Under the pieces are notes generated by a model. That model ran no database searches. It had not been told where the DNA came from and worked only from the letters and a program-made list of their open reading frames with translations. 64,000 nt of DNA, from positions 7,374,520-7,438,519 of the forward strand of contig NC_054389.1 of NCBI RefSeq assembly GCF_001625195.1, in the 5' to 3' direction. Positions 10,395 through 23,270 of this stretch are shown piece after piece. The position numbers were made by a program, and so were the translations under genes. Positions within the stretch are counted from its first letter, which is position 1. Each line of letters starts with the position of its first letter. The DNA comes from Drechmeria coniospora (taxonomy: Eukaryota > Ascomycota > Sordariomycetes > Hypocreales > Ophiocordycipitaceae).

Positions 10395-12171
10395 CTACTT
10401 CGTTCGCAGGTCCTGTACGTAGAAAGGCATCTTATCGCTTTCGTACACGTGGCCGTACGGGTGCTCCGCTTTCGTGTAAATGTTCCCGATAGAGTGCTGA
10501 TGGAAGGTATCTTGGTGCTTGCAATCCAGAATGTGGTCGAGGCCAGGTGGGTGGGTGAGCCGAAATATCCCATATCTGTGACGCGACCTTAGCATGCGTG
10601 CTTCACTTGGAACGGCAGGGGATGTCTTTCGCTCGCTTCGCAGGGCACAACACGTACGATGGATCAAAGCGTGGGGCACAAACAATCGCGATACTCTCAG
10701 GCATCATGACCTGATAGCCGGCATGTGTGTGCAGGTCGCGAGAGCTCATGAAGCACGTCTGCGTGGGGTGGGTGTGAATCCATCCCAGAACCATCAGGTC
10801 CTCGCTCGCACAGTAGTCGAACATGGCACCCTCGTTCTCCGTCTCGCACGTGTCGGAGGTGCACTTTTGGTCGGGAATCAAAAGACATCGCACGAACAAG
10901 GCATTGTTGACCGGTGTGCCGCAGAGGATTCCGCACATCTCCAGTCCGGCTCGCGTGTTCTCCGAGGCAATGTCGAGGAAGCTGGACCGTAGCTGACTCG
11001 GAAGGAAAATGGACCGAATGGGATCACCGTTCTCCAGATACGCCCCGGGCTTGAACGCGAACCGCTCTTTCCTCGGCATCGAGGGCCCATCCAGCGGTGC
11101 TTTGGGGGGGAGAAAGGGTCTGTCGGCCAGCGCAGATGGTGGCCTCAACCGGGTCTCGAGAGGGATTTTGCCAGGAACAGCAGGCAGCGAGGCGTGATCG
11201 AGGGAACGAATGTGGCCGCCCTTTCCATCCGACAAACGCAAGCTCTCCTTCGGTGGTCGATTCGGCACCGTTTCCACCGGCGAATGGCTAGTGTCGTACC
11301 GTACTGCCTCGGATTTGGAGATGGAAGGATAGCTGTAGTGAACCGGAGCGGTGTTGGACGTCGGCCCATGGCGGATGCTGGCTTCAGCACTTGCCGCTTG
11401 CCGACCGGAACCCAGCGCTCGTCTCGCCTCTTCCATCTGGCTACGCATATCGCCATCGTTTTCGGCCCCGGATCCGTTGTCTCTCCGGACAGAGCCGCCT
11501 TGTTCTGCGTTGGTGTGCACAAAGGCTTCGTGGCGGGAGGAGAGGGGAAACCGAGACTGCCGCCTGACCGTGTCTCTCCGAGCTAGCTCCTTTTGAGCCA
11601 AGTCGACAGCCAGTTCCTGATGCTCGGAGGCATCGAGGACTTTGGCATGGCCGCTGAGGCTGGGGTCTCTTCTCGCGTAGTCTTCGTAGCTCGACGGCGT
11701 GTGCGCCGGCGGCTGTTGGCCGTCGTTCTCGGACAGCTTCTCCCATTCAAGGTAATCACGCTTGATTATGGGCTTCAGGTGCTCCATGTCGGGCAATATT
11801 TCCCTGTCGACTCGCCTCGATAGTGACTTCCATATCTTTGCATTTTCCGCGTCCTTGAAGTAGGGGTGCGTAGGCATACACTTGATGACGAGAACGGATT
11901 GTCGATAGAACATCATGTATGCTCTGGCATAGTCGCCTTCGTTGAGAGCGAAATGTGCCTGCCAAGGATACCGGTCAGCAAACCATATCGACGATATTGG
12001 TGCAAGTAAGAGCAGCAGAGACGGTCGCCGCACCTCTTGGAACAAGGTGTCGGCAGCTCGGACCCAGTGCCTGAAGGGTATGTTGCCGTTGAAGTTGAAC
12101 GATTCGGCCTGCGTGACAAGTGATTCAACCGTCTGCGGACGCGCAGGGCGTGAAAAGGAGTTACCCTCCAT
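10395..12171 (-). CDS. AMSH/Sst2-type JAMM-domain deubiquitinase
   Basis: Three exons: 12171-12034, 11958-10658 and 10575-10395 (introns 11959-12033 and 10576-10657), 539 aa. The N-terminus resembles the USP8-dimerisation/MIT-like region of AMSH proteins (IPFRHWVRAADTLFQE, then GDYARAYMMFYRQSVLVIK). A long, basic, disordered middle follows. The C-terminal MPN+ domain has the full zinc and catalytic set: Glu386 in GLEMCGILCG, then HTH at 441-443 and Asp454, matching H-x-H-x10-D. The last exon completes the family pattern (YGIFRLTHPPGLD ... VQDLRTK). The family cuts Lys63-linked ubiquitin chains from cargo at endosomes and works with ESCRT-0 and ESCRT-III; VPS4 lies 2.4 kb away, probably by chance. 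The start at 12171 fits family N-termini; an in-frame ATG at 12252 would add 27 residues. Confidence 0.9.
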
Positions 12172-13339
12172 CTCATTCTCGTCTTGGATGATGTCAACGG
12201 CAGATCGAGCCCGGGAGGTTTGCAACGATCGACAGAGGTCCGGGGCGATCACAGGCTCCAGGATCTTGTGGCAGGCAAAGTCATACTATGACAGTCAGTC
12301 GTGCTCCCATCGGTGGTGATTTCTCCGGATGTACTCTGAAGCTGAAGCGGAGTGTGCCGGCCGATGTCTAGTCTGCTTGGAGGTCTCGAGATTGGTGACG
12401 ACGTCGTGAGTTGCGACGCGTTCTGGGTGCGGGAGGTCACAGGTGACACAGCTGAGAGATGGGGAGAGTTTTGGTGGGGTCAGAAGCAGCTGGTTTGGCA
12501 CGATTGGCACCATGTACCAAGTACCTGCCACCCTTGCGTACTACAGTATTAAGCACTAATATGGCCTACACCTACAACAAGCAAGTACCTAGTAAGTAGT
12601 CTAATGCTGAGCAGGTACGGAGTACGTTAAGTAATAATGCTACCAAGTACTTAGGTAGTACCTAGTACCTACGGAGTACAGTACAGTAGGTAAGGACCGC
12701 CTGGTACTCCGTACTATCCAGTCCTTTGCAGCATTGATAGTACCAACACTTTTAGGCAATGGGCGGCCTAGGCCAAGACGGTGACTGAAACGTATGTCAC
12801 AGCAGCAAGCTCTCAGGTCTCAGGTGTCGAGGCCCTACCACCCTATCCCTTTGGCAGGTCAAGTGTTCCAATTGCGTCGGAACCTTGCGGGGACGATAGA
12901 AAGTGCCTCAGCCCAAGGAACAGTACACATCCAGCTTTGAGCTTCCCCCCAAATGGCTGTCGATGCCAACCTTCGTAGCACTGTTGTGCTGTCTTTTCCT
13001 CGTTTCTCGCTTCCCGCATTCTCTTTCCGCATTCTCTTTGAGACTTGATCCGAAAATCGCATCCACATTCCCGACATGATCACCTGTACGCTAGGCGCGA
13101 GCTAGGTCCTATGCTACTACAAAAGAGTGAAGGAGGCAGTTGTCATTCTCCCGTCATCGCGCAAGCAGTTCTTGCCTGCCAACTCGGCAGCACTATAAAA
13201 AGTGCAAACCAGAAGCAGGACAAGGATAGAGCGCCGGAAGTCACAATCTTGGGTGGAAATGCCAAGCGGCACGGCACTGCCACGAACTCTTATTCGCAGA
13301 GCAAATCGACTGGAATTTTCGTGCTCATCATGGGGCTCG
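12172..13339. other. Spacer with AMSH promoter and prefoldin 3' side
   Basis: No gene supported. It contains the motif island at 12541-12730; the remainder is ordinary non-coding sequence. Confidence 0.45.
12541..12730. repeat. Motif island: TACGGAGTAC / CTAGTACCT-type repeats
   Basis: About 190 bp built from overlapping ACCTAGTA, TAGGTAGTACC, TACGGAGTAC and ACAGTACAGTA words in both orientations. It lies about 370 bp upstream of the AMSH start. Same word family as the larger islands further along. Confidence 0.7.
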
Positions 13340-13885
13340 TTACCTGCCCTCTCCGGGGGGCTGCGCCTGGGCCGACGCCTGGATCTGGATGATCTCGGCC
13401 TTCTTCTTGTTCATCTTCTCCTGAATTTCTCGGATTGTATCTTCTAGCCGTGCGCTGCATTACCAAGTCAGCCAAGGGCAATGGAGGCACGGCAAGTGAA
13501 GAGTTCGTCTCACATTTCGCCCGTGATGAAGTCCAGTCGTCCCTTCACTGTGCTCTCAGCTTCTACCTTGTCTTGCTTGAGGAGAACGGGTCCCATCAGC
13601 TTGTAAATCGTCTCATCCTCGGCCATCGTGTCAAACTCCTGTCCGCGTGTGAGCGACGCGAAGCACCCAGATATCTCTCGCAGCGGTCGGAAACGAACCT
13701 TTTGGACGCCGGCGTTCTCTTGCCTCTGTCCCTCGAGCTTTTGACGTGATGCAACAACATTTTGCAAGTCTACCCGCTTCTTGTCAGATCATGCCTGGCA
13801 AGGTCTGTGAGAGCAGCAACGAACCTTGCTGAAGTTTTTGATAGTCCTCCGTGAGTGACTGCAGCTGGGATTGAACGTCCGCCAT
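13340..13885 (-). CDS. YKE2: Prefoldin subunit 6
   Basis: Four exons: 13885-13825, 13769-13699, 13638-13514 and 13454-13340, with introns of 55-60 nt, giving 123 aa, the normal size of a beta-type prefoldin. The order of segments matches prefoldin 6: coiled coil MADVQSQLQSLTEDYQKLQQ, then DLQNVVASRQKLEGQRQEN, then the beta-hairpin ETIYKLMGPVLLKQD, then GRLDFITGEIARLEDTI and a second coil to the stop. Prefoldin is a cytosolic hexamer that passes unfolded actin and tubulin to the CCT chaperonin. Only splicing as given keeps the hairpin and the second helix in one frame. It is divergently transcribed from VPS4, sharing about 700 bp of upstream DNA. Confidence 0.92.
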
Positions 13886-16036
<2,151 letters not shown>

Positions 16037-16738
16037 CGCAGCAGTGCATTTGCCTCGAATGATGGGGAGAACGGCGTCTTGGGGAGTTTTCTGGGCCATG
16101 TGGCGAGGGCAGCTGCCAAGCACGATTGATGCGTGTCGCGGCCAGTAGCCTTGTAAATGTGAATTGCGTTCTTGCCTACGGAGAGCGAAGCAAGGGATGT
16201 GCGCGCCCGACGCTCAGCCTCACGGTTTATGCCGCTCGATTTTGGCATTGACACAACGCTGCAACGCCGATTCGACATATTCCATTTGTCTGCCTGACAC
16301 TTCGAATATGCACCTTTGGATGGCACGCTGAAACGAGCAACTGCCCACCAGCGAGCGACAGGCATGTCTTCACTTGACCCTTGGCTCCGCTCAAGGATTG
16401 ACTCTTTGCTATCATCCTACTTTTTGTTTTTATAGATGATTCAAATGCGACATGGCCGGAGGAGTAGACAAGAGTATTAGCTGTACGGAGTACTGTATAT
16501 TTTTTTTTAGTCGTCGTGATAGTTCCATTGACGCCTTACATCTCGGGCACTCCAAGGTGTACATGTGGATGTACCCTATCTGTGGTTTCCCACCAAAAAT
16601 TGTGCTCGGGCACGACTATCCAAACTCCCATCTTTCAAGATGGGAGAATTCGAACGATGTGACTACATTCCAGCCTGACTCGAAGAGGCATGTAAAAGAC
16701 GGCCTTCCGCTCTCCCCATAATCATCACAGTCAACTCC
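16037..16738. other. Spacer between VPS4 and MTF1
   Basis: 700 bp without a gene. It has a TACGGAGTAC motif at about 16485, an adjoining T run (16500-16508), and the perfect hairpin at 16625-16646. Confidence 0.5.
16625..16646. repeat. Perfect 10-bp inverted repeat with 2-nt loop
   Basis: CTCCCATCTT is followed by TC and then AAGATGGGAG. It is 93 bp before the MTF1 start codon, so it may lie in the 5' leader and fold in the mRNA. A function is not known. Confidence 0.6.
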
Positions 16739-18634
16739 ATGTTGGATTCTCTGCTGCGAGATGCACCGCGAACCTTCACGAGGCTGGTCGGCCGACCCCC
16801 GGCTGGTCTGCAGGTCGGCGGGAGGAGGGCATTGGCGTCGGCAAAAAAGTTGACGACGCCGTCGATGCTGGCGGTGGCGAGCGATGTTGCACGGCAGCTG
16901 GACGAGACTGGTGTATGGAGACGGCGTAGGGGACGCCAAAAGGCCGACGCCCTGCGGGTTGTCGAGCCACGCAGGGTCAACATCGTGAGCGAGCCCCTTT
17001 GCGGTACGTCTTTGGTCCGACGGCCTTTGCGGAACGGTTCTGCTGGAGAGATGCTGACGGGCGAGCGAGCAGACGATATCATCAAGTACATTGGGACATC
17101 GCTCGAACGGCACCGCGGATGTGATCTCGTCGACTTGAACCCCGGAGCTGGTGTCTGGAGCCGAAAGTTGCACGACTTCCTCGAACCGCGCCGGCATGTC
17201 ATGATGGACCTCGATGCCGACCTCTACCGCCCCTTCTTGACCGACCTCCTCGCCAAGAACGACAAGGTTCATCTGATAGCCAAGTCCGGCATCATCTGGA
17301 AGGACCTGCTGGAGATGATTCGTACCCAGCTCTCCGGGCAGGAGGAGATGCACAAGGACAGCCACAACCGCAACGACACTCTTCTCGTCACGGCAAACCT
17401 CTCGACGTTCCCCAAAAAGGCCTACAACGGGTTCGATAGCATCAGCACCATGGTCATGTACCAGCTCATGTCGAGCATCCGGACCTCGTCACTCTTCCAG
17501 CGCTATGGTCTGGTCCGCATGCTTGTCTGGGTCAACGACGAGGACAAGCGCAGGCTGCTGCCTCGTTCCATCAACCGTCGCAGGCGCAGCGCCTTCGAGG
17601 CCGAGCTGTCGTGCGACTGGATACACGAGGTCGCCGGGCTCGATGCCGAGGTCGAGGATCGCTACGCGCTGCGCGACGAGTGGATCAACAAGGAGTCGGC
17701 CTACAACACGCTCGAGCGCATGGCCGCCCGAGGATTGACGATGCCCAACGGTCGCGAGACGTTGGCATACACGAACGCGGCGGCAGAACCGTCCCTGATG
17801 GGCAAGAAGCTCGCCGGCCTTCATCCGCCGACCTTGTCGCGACCCTTCAAGCAGGAGCTGGAGGACCTCGAACAGGCGCTCGGCAGAGCAAAGTCCGCCT
17901 CGGCCCCGAGCCGACTCAAAGCACTGCGACAGCGAGAGAAGTACGACAGGGAGGACGGTCTGACGTACCTCGGCCTCCTTCAGGAGCACGAGGCGATATC
18001 GACATCTGGTATGAACCGTGGCTCGTCCACATCGGACTTTGCGACCGCCGACGCGGCTTGGAACGATCGGATCGATAATCTCAAAAAGAATGCACGCAAC
18101 GAGTTCAACACCATCCGGGACGGCTATCACCTCTTCCGCCAGGACCCCCCCGCCCTCCTGTGGGACCGGCGCGCGTACGAGCCGCTCTCGATCCGAGCCG
18201 ACGAGTTCTTCCCCAACGCGCCGACGGCCCTGCTGGACATCCAGCCCAAGGCCATGCACGCCCTCTTCCGCCAGCATGGTCCGTCCAGCACCCGCTCCGG
18301 AGACATGTCCGAGGTCATGCTGCGCTATTGGTTCCACAACACCCTGCTTCCCGTCCGCAGAGCCATGGAAGGCCTCTGGGCCGGCTTCGGCGACCTCGTC
18401 GAAAATTGCCCCAGTGTGCGTGACCATGGACGCGGCGGCACGCCCATGACAGGTCACGGCGCCCTCACCGCCCGCTCCTTGAACGAGGCACAGTGGGCCG
18501 AGATTATGCAGGCCTGGATGGACTGGCCTTTCCGCCCAACCTACAGCCAGATGCTGGGCCGGCTGGTCGAGGATGTGGACGCGGACGCGGACGACGACGA
18601 CGTCAAGTCTAGCGCAGGAGGATTGGCGTTTTGA
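16739..18634 (+). CDS. MTF1: Mitochondrial transcription factor Mtf1-like (rRNA-dimethylase fold)
   Basis: Two exons, 16739-17003 and 17073-18634, 608 aa. The 69-nt intron (GTACGTC ... CTGAC ... GCAG) leaves the frame open, but its translation interrupts the conserved segment IVSEPLC-DDIIKYIG. The Rossmann-like AdoMet-binding core follows: DLVDLNPGAGVWSRKLHDFL, then HVMMDLDADLY, then TLLVTANLSTFP, matching the KsgA/Dim1-derived fold of mitochondrial TFB1M/Mtf1 proteins. The N-terminal ~60 residues are rich in R, S and A and poor in acidic residues, as expected of a mitochondrial targeting signal. The role would be promoter opening with the mitochondrial RNA polymerase. The large C-terminal half is what filamentous-fungal members have; yeast Mtf1 is much shorter. 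Methyltransferase activity is not assumed. Confidence 0.75.
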   Translation: MLDSLLRDAPRTFTRLVGRPPAGLQVGGRRALASAKKLTTPSMLAVASDVARQLDETGVWRRRRGRQKADALRVVEPRRVNIVSEPLCGTSLVRRPLRNGSAGEMLTGERADDIIKYIGTSLERHRGCDLVDLNPGAGVWSRKLHDFLEPRRHVMMDLDADLYRPFLTDLLAKNDKVHLIAKSGIIWKDLLEMIRTQLSGQEEMHKDSHNRNDTLLVTANLSTFPKKAYNGFDSISTMVMYQLMSSIRTSSLFQRYGLVRMLVWVNDEDKRRLLPRSINRRRRSAFEAELSCDWIHEVAGLDAEVEDRYALRDEWINKESAYNTLERMAARGLTMPNGRETLAYTNAAAEPSLMGKKLAGLHPPTLSRPFKQELEDLEQALGRAKSASAPSRLKALRQREKYDREDGLTYLGLLQEHEAISTSGMNRGSSTSDFATADAAWNDRIDNLKKNARNEFNTIRDGYHLFRQDPPALLWDRRAYEPLSIRADEFFPNAPTALLDIQPKAMHALFRQHGPSSTRSGDMSEVMLRYWFHNTLLPVRRAMEGLWAGFGDLVENCPSVRDHGRGGTPMTGHGALTARSLNEAQWAEIMQAWMDWPFRPTYSQMLGRLVEDVDADADDDDVKSSAGGLAF

Positions 18635-19097
18635 AACTCTGCCAAACTCTAATCGCCTAGAGTATAACTCTACCTGCGAGTACTTGTACGTGTGCACGAG
18701 CAACAGGTGAGCAGGTGTCGGTTGTTATTCCTCCGTGCACATACGCGTACGAGCGTGTTGCTGCACGCTCGTCGCCCGCACGTCCAACCACCTGCAAACC
18801 CGGCTGCATGTTTTTCTTGCCAAACTCAAACAAAACATAAGTCGCCTGGACGGGCCGTTCGCATACTTCTCGCTCCCATGCCTCCTTGGGCGCGATTAAA
18901 CGAAGCTGAACCTTGGACCGGACCAAGATGCGCTGTTGATGACGGGCACCTCGAACACGACGAACTCTGTTTCTGACAGGATTGATACTATAAAAATAAT
19001 ACAGCTTCGGTCAAAGCAAGCCCGCAACACCGTCTCCACCATTGCCACAGTTACCGTGAAGACGACAAGCTCGACCATACGCGATCCTGGCGACACG
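18635..19097. promoter_or_regulatory. Spacer and upstream region of the secreted protein gene
   Basis: 463 bp. It contains TACTTGTACGTGTGCACG-like words at about 18680. The frame of the next gene is open back to an ATG at 18936, but that extension would bury the signal peptide 54 residues into the protein, so I read it as leader. Confidence 0.5.
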
Positions 19098-20079
19098 ATG
19101 CTCTCCTTGCTCCTCGCCCTGCTCGCGGCCCCTGTCGCCGGCAACATGCTCCACAGATACAGGAGTGACAAGTTGTTCAAGAGGACCTGCCACAAATTCT
19201 GTGCCCAAGCCCTCCTGTCCGACCACGCGCACCCGTGGCCCCTCAACGAGCGGCCGTGGGAATTCGCACCGCGCATCGTTCGCGAAGCCTGCTGGCGGTC
19301 CGAGAGTGCCTGCTGGGTGCCCGGCTACAAGGTGCCAGCCATGCTGCACCTGGGAGGCCCCGGCGACTCGCCCGAGTGGCGCAACATGACGGTCACCGTC
19401 GAGGGCGTCTTTGACCCTTCGGACGAGAGGAGAACGAAGGGGAGCATGCTGGAAATGATGACGTTGCTGCTGAAGGCGCAGCATGTTGAGCGCTTTACCA
19501 AGTATCTCAAACCCGGCATCGTCCGTACGGCCAACGGGACGGGCATGGGTACGCCCAATTCCTCGCCCCTGACTTGACCTACTCTATGCCGCCCCCGCGC
19601 CGGACTGCCTCGTGAAAGGTCCAGTGCACGCTGACGAAAGCATCGTCGCAGACCGGCTTGCGATATACTCGACACCGCAGTCCTTCGGCGTCACCATTGG
19701 CCGCCACGGCAAAGATGAGCCCGGTCACAGCTGGCTGTCCGTCCAGCTCAACACAGACTTGAACAGCATCCCAATGGAGGGCCTGTGCGCTCGCTTCATC
19801 GACACCCCGTCCATCAAAATCTTGGTCCGCACCCTTCGCAGGCGCAGCGAAATGAGTCGTTGCCAACTCGGCTACGTCGAATGCCTGCACCGGGCTGAGC
19901 TGGGAAAGCCCGATTTGTCTCGAGAAGAGTACGTCAGCCCGGCGATCAAGATACTTCTTGCCGAGGAGCTGGAAAGGATGGCCGGAAGGAAGCTGGCTTC
20001 TTTCCATGAAGCAGAGCCCGAGGAACCGGCGATGCAACGAGACGAGCACGGTCCAGGATCATCTCACAATGTAACATAG
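19098..20079 (+). CDS. Predicted secreted protein of unknown function
   Basis: Two exons, 19098-19548 and 19652-20079, 292 aa. The start is chosen because it gives a clean signal peptide, MLSLLLALLAAPVAG, with a likely cut after the final AG. The mature part begins basic and has four cysteines in the first ~70 residues (TCHKFC, ACW, SACW) that could pair. The second exon has VTIGRHGKDEPGHSWLSVQL and LGYVECLHRAELGKP. The 103-nt intron begins GTACGC and has CTGAC branch sequences. Two 3' sites are in the same frame: AAAG at 19618 and CAG at 19651; the second is the better consensus, the first would add 11 residues. I recognise no domain. A secreted factor or cell-wall protein is possible. Confidence 0.65.
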
Positions 20080-20542
20080 CAGAATCAAGTTGATAGCAGC
20101 TGGGCAGGTCTAGACTACAGACGACAACAAAGCAAACTGTGAGCCGGTGAGATGTTTGCCAGTCAGCTGAGCATCACTTCGCTGTTCGTTGTACTAATAT
20201 ACCTGCCATACCTGCCACTCCCTGCATCGCTCTAGGTAGTCGATTCCTTTCGCACTTTGTTTCCTTCCCTTTCGTTCCTTTCAACCCTCTCCTCTCTATC
20301 CTCCTCTTACACGGTGGAGGATGTGTATTATTTGACAAACAAGGGAAACATCCCGGAGGGGGTTACAATACCTACCCAGGTAGAAAAGTGTACTTCAAAG
20401 TCGTACCAGGGGGGGGGGGGGCTAAGGTTCCGAGAAAAAGACATGACACCAAACGCCGCCGCCAGGCCGTATCCAAACACATGATCGATGCCAGACCCCA
20501 TCAAATACACGGGGGTAGCAACCTCGGGTCGCCGTGATTTCG
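20080..20542. other. Spacer between convergent genes
   Basis: 463 bp between two stop codons. It has a pyrimidine-rich stretch at 20245-20310 and an uninterrupted G run at about 20409-20420. No gene seen. Confidence 0.5.
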
Positions 20543-22643
20543 CTAGTTGCCCCGGAACCACCACCAGCTCAACCAGGTCTTCTCCAGCAACGGGTCCTTG
20601 ATCACGTCACCGACCCAGCCCATCGTTTCTCGCCGTGGGTCGAGGACGCGTGCGTACTCGAGCAGCAGGCGCATGACGTAGATGAGCATGTCCTCCTTGC
20701 GCAGCACCTGCTCGGCCCACTCCTTGCCCTCGGTTGCGATCTTCTCGGCCGCGGCGTCGTGGCTTCCTGTTCCCTGGTAGCCCAGAAAGTACTCCATGAT
20801 GCCGTAGAAGTCGGAGTAGCGGTTGTCCATGGGGACGAAGTGCTTCCAGGGGACGAGGCGGCTGTCGTGCCACTCGCGCCAGATGGTTGCCTTGATGGGC
20901 AGCGAGGTGGATCGCAGGAAGCCAAGGTAGCGGCCCGAGAAGGAGTTGCCGTCAATGTCCGGCAGGAACTTGGAGCTGAACTGCTCGGCCATCTTGAGGC
21001 CCGGAACGATCTGGAAATAGAAATCGGTGTAGTTACACTTTCCGTCCTGCGGTGTTTCGCAGCTCAGGTCGATGAAGGCCATATCCGACCACTCGTCGAT
21101 CCATTTGCCCAGGCGCTGCTCGCTTTGCGGCCGGACATTGTACTGGGGGTCGGGCAGCACAAAGTTCTCGGGCCGCGCCTCACCCGACTCGACCTGGGCG
21201 ACCTTGGTGCCGTTGGCCATGGAGATGAAGCGGTGGCGTTGAAAGCCGCGCCAGTTGCTCTCGCGGTTCTTCCCGCCGGTGGCGACGCCGCGCCAGATGG
21301 CCACGTCCTGCTTCTCGCCCCAGGACACGCCGTGATCGTCGCCGCCGGTGAAGCGTTCCTCCTCGTTCCAGTACATGGCCGGAGGCAGGAGGATTTCGTT
21401 GTTCACCATCAGCTTGGAGCCACCAAACATGGGGAACATGACCTTGGTCGTCGAGACGGAGAGCGGTTCGATGAGGATGCCCTCGAGGCCCTGCAGGTCG
21501 GGCTGGTGGCACAAATCGTTGGAGAGGGTGTAGTTGGAGACGTATCCCTTGTACATGTGGGCTTCGGCGTGCTTGGTGCTGATCTCGGGAGGGTCGACGA
21601 ACGAATCCTGCTCAGGCGTCGTTCGGGCGAGGCTGCTGGGGGCACAGCCACGACGGACGAGGTGCCAGTACGGTTCTGATGGACGGTTAGCTGCTGCCAA
21701 CTCGCCGGGTTGGGTGCCGCGGCATACTTGTATCTTCCCACGCCTTGTCCGAAACGTCGCCGGCGAGATGGCCGGTTTTGGGCTCCGGGAGATTCTCGAA
21801 CTCGGACACGACCGTGTTGGGCTTGGGAAGCCTCTTCGACAGGGCAGCCTTGGCCATGTAGCCGTCCACATCCTCCCACGGAACGACCAGTCTCGGCTCG
21901 TCCATGGGGTTGATGGCGACGTCCATGTCCGGGAGATGGGACTCGATCTCCTTGATCATGTTGTGCCAAATCTTGGTCCAGAACCAATCGGAGCCTGTCG
22001 AGGCGGTGCCGTTGCGAATGTTGATGGTCATGTCGGATTGACTAGCCTCCCGACGCATGAGGGCGGGGTCGAGGCCCCAGAAGGGCTCCAGGTCATGGTA
22101 GATTTGATCGAAAAAGTCCTCGACGATGACGGCCCCCTGCGACTGGGCAAACTCGAACCACTTGTCGAAGCCTGGGGGCGGGTGTCGGTTGCGCTGCTTG
22201 CGATAAGCCTGGGCCGCTTGCGAGACCGTCTTGGACCTCTTGGAGAGGAGTCCGGCGAAGTGGTGCTGGGCATCGTATATTAACTTGTCGATGGCATGGG
22301 GGGGGGCCTTGTTCGAGAGCTTTGTCTTGTCAATGCGGCCGCGCCATTGCCTTTGCTCCGCCTCTCGCTGCGGCGGCGGGACATCGACGGGCTTGGCGTC
22401 CTGCACGGCGTCGGGCGGCGTCGCGGGTTCGTCGGGCTTGGTGACGGCCGTTTGCGTGCCAGGTTGTGGCGGAGGATCGGCGACGGCCAGGCGGTTCCGG
22501 TCCGTGTCGGGGTATACTGGGAGTGAGCTCCGGCTTTGCTTGAGGGTGTAAAGCATGAGGATCATGAGAGCGACGAAGAGGGCGTAGCGAAAGAGGCCGA
22601 ACGACCGCCGAGGGAAGGGACGGGGCGTCAGTATTTTGCCCAT
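20543..22643 (-). CDS. Glycosyltransferase family 90 (CAP10-like) type II membrane protein
   Basis: Two exons, 22643-21728 and 21675-20543 (intron 21676-21727, 52 nt), 682 aa. A short basic cytoplasmic tail is followed by one membrane span (FGLFRYALFVALMILMLYTL, about residues 15-34) and a proline-rich stem to about residue 110. This is Golgi type II topology. The luminal part has the CAP10 pattern: NNEILLPPAMYW, DVAIWRGVATGG, RFISMANG, MAFIDLSCETP, YLGFLRSTSLPIKATIWREW, HFVPMDNRYSDFYGIMEYFL, and a C-terminal helix with WAEQVLRKEDMLIYVMRLL. In Cryptococcus, CAP10-type proteins are needed for capsule; beta-1,2-xylosyltransferase activity is known for related GT90 members. Donor and acceptor here are unknown, but O- or lipid-linked xylosylation in the secretory pathway is a reasonable inference. 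Confidence 0.88.
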
Positions 22644-23270
22644 GTTTCCTCGTCTTGCTGCCGTCGGGTGAGGGAGATGGGAGCGAGGATGGCCTTGTCG
22701 CTGGGACGGCGTCGCGGTCGTGACGCGAGGAGGGTCAAAGTCCCGACGGCTAAGAAGGTGACCGTCAACGGTCAGGGCAGGGACGGGAGGGTCGTCAGGT
22801 GCACGGTGAGGCAGAATATGGATTGCGAGGCAGCTGCTAGCTGGATGCTGTTGGCCGAAGCAACGAGGCGCCGTGAGGAACGAAAGCGTAGGAGCGCTCA
22901 AGCCGAGCTTCTGGAAGGACGCGAGGAGGAGGCTGAGCAGAGGAGCGAAGACGGGCGAACGGGAAGCAACGTGGTGTTCTCAGGGTCAGGCCTAGATGCA
23001 TGCTCCGGCATCAACGCATGTTCGTCACCAGGGTCGATGTTCGAAACGAGCGTGTCGGGGTGCCGATGCTTGCCGGGCCGTCGTCGCCAGCACTCGCTGT
23101 CACTCGCGATCGGGACGGAGGGGTGACGGGAGATGGGAGGTTGGAGACGGGTGAGGAGGGTGAGAGGGTGACGATGGGCGAGGTGGAAGGAAACAAGGAG
23201 GGAAGGGAAGGGAGACACGAAGCAGATCCAAAAGGGAAATCGCGCCGTCAGGGGAAAGCTGTCCTGCAGG
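22644..23270. promoter_or_regulatory. GT90 upstream region
   Basis: About 630 bp, GC-rich and purine-biased on the + strand (GGGAGG and GAGGAGG words at 22911-22935 and 23100-23215). Long frames on both strands are compositionally biased and not protein-like. Confidence 0.45.

Noticed and set aside
20534..21679. 381-codon plus-strand frame
   Set aside because: Antisense shadow of the GT90 gene, which has a clear domain on the other strand.
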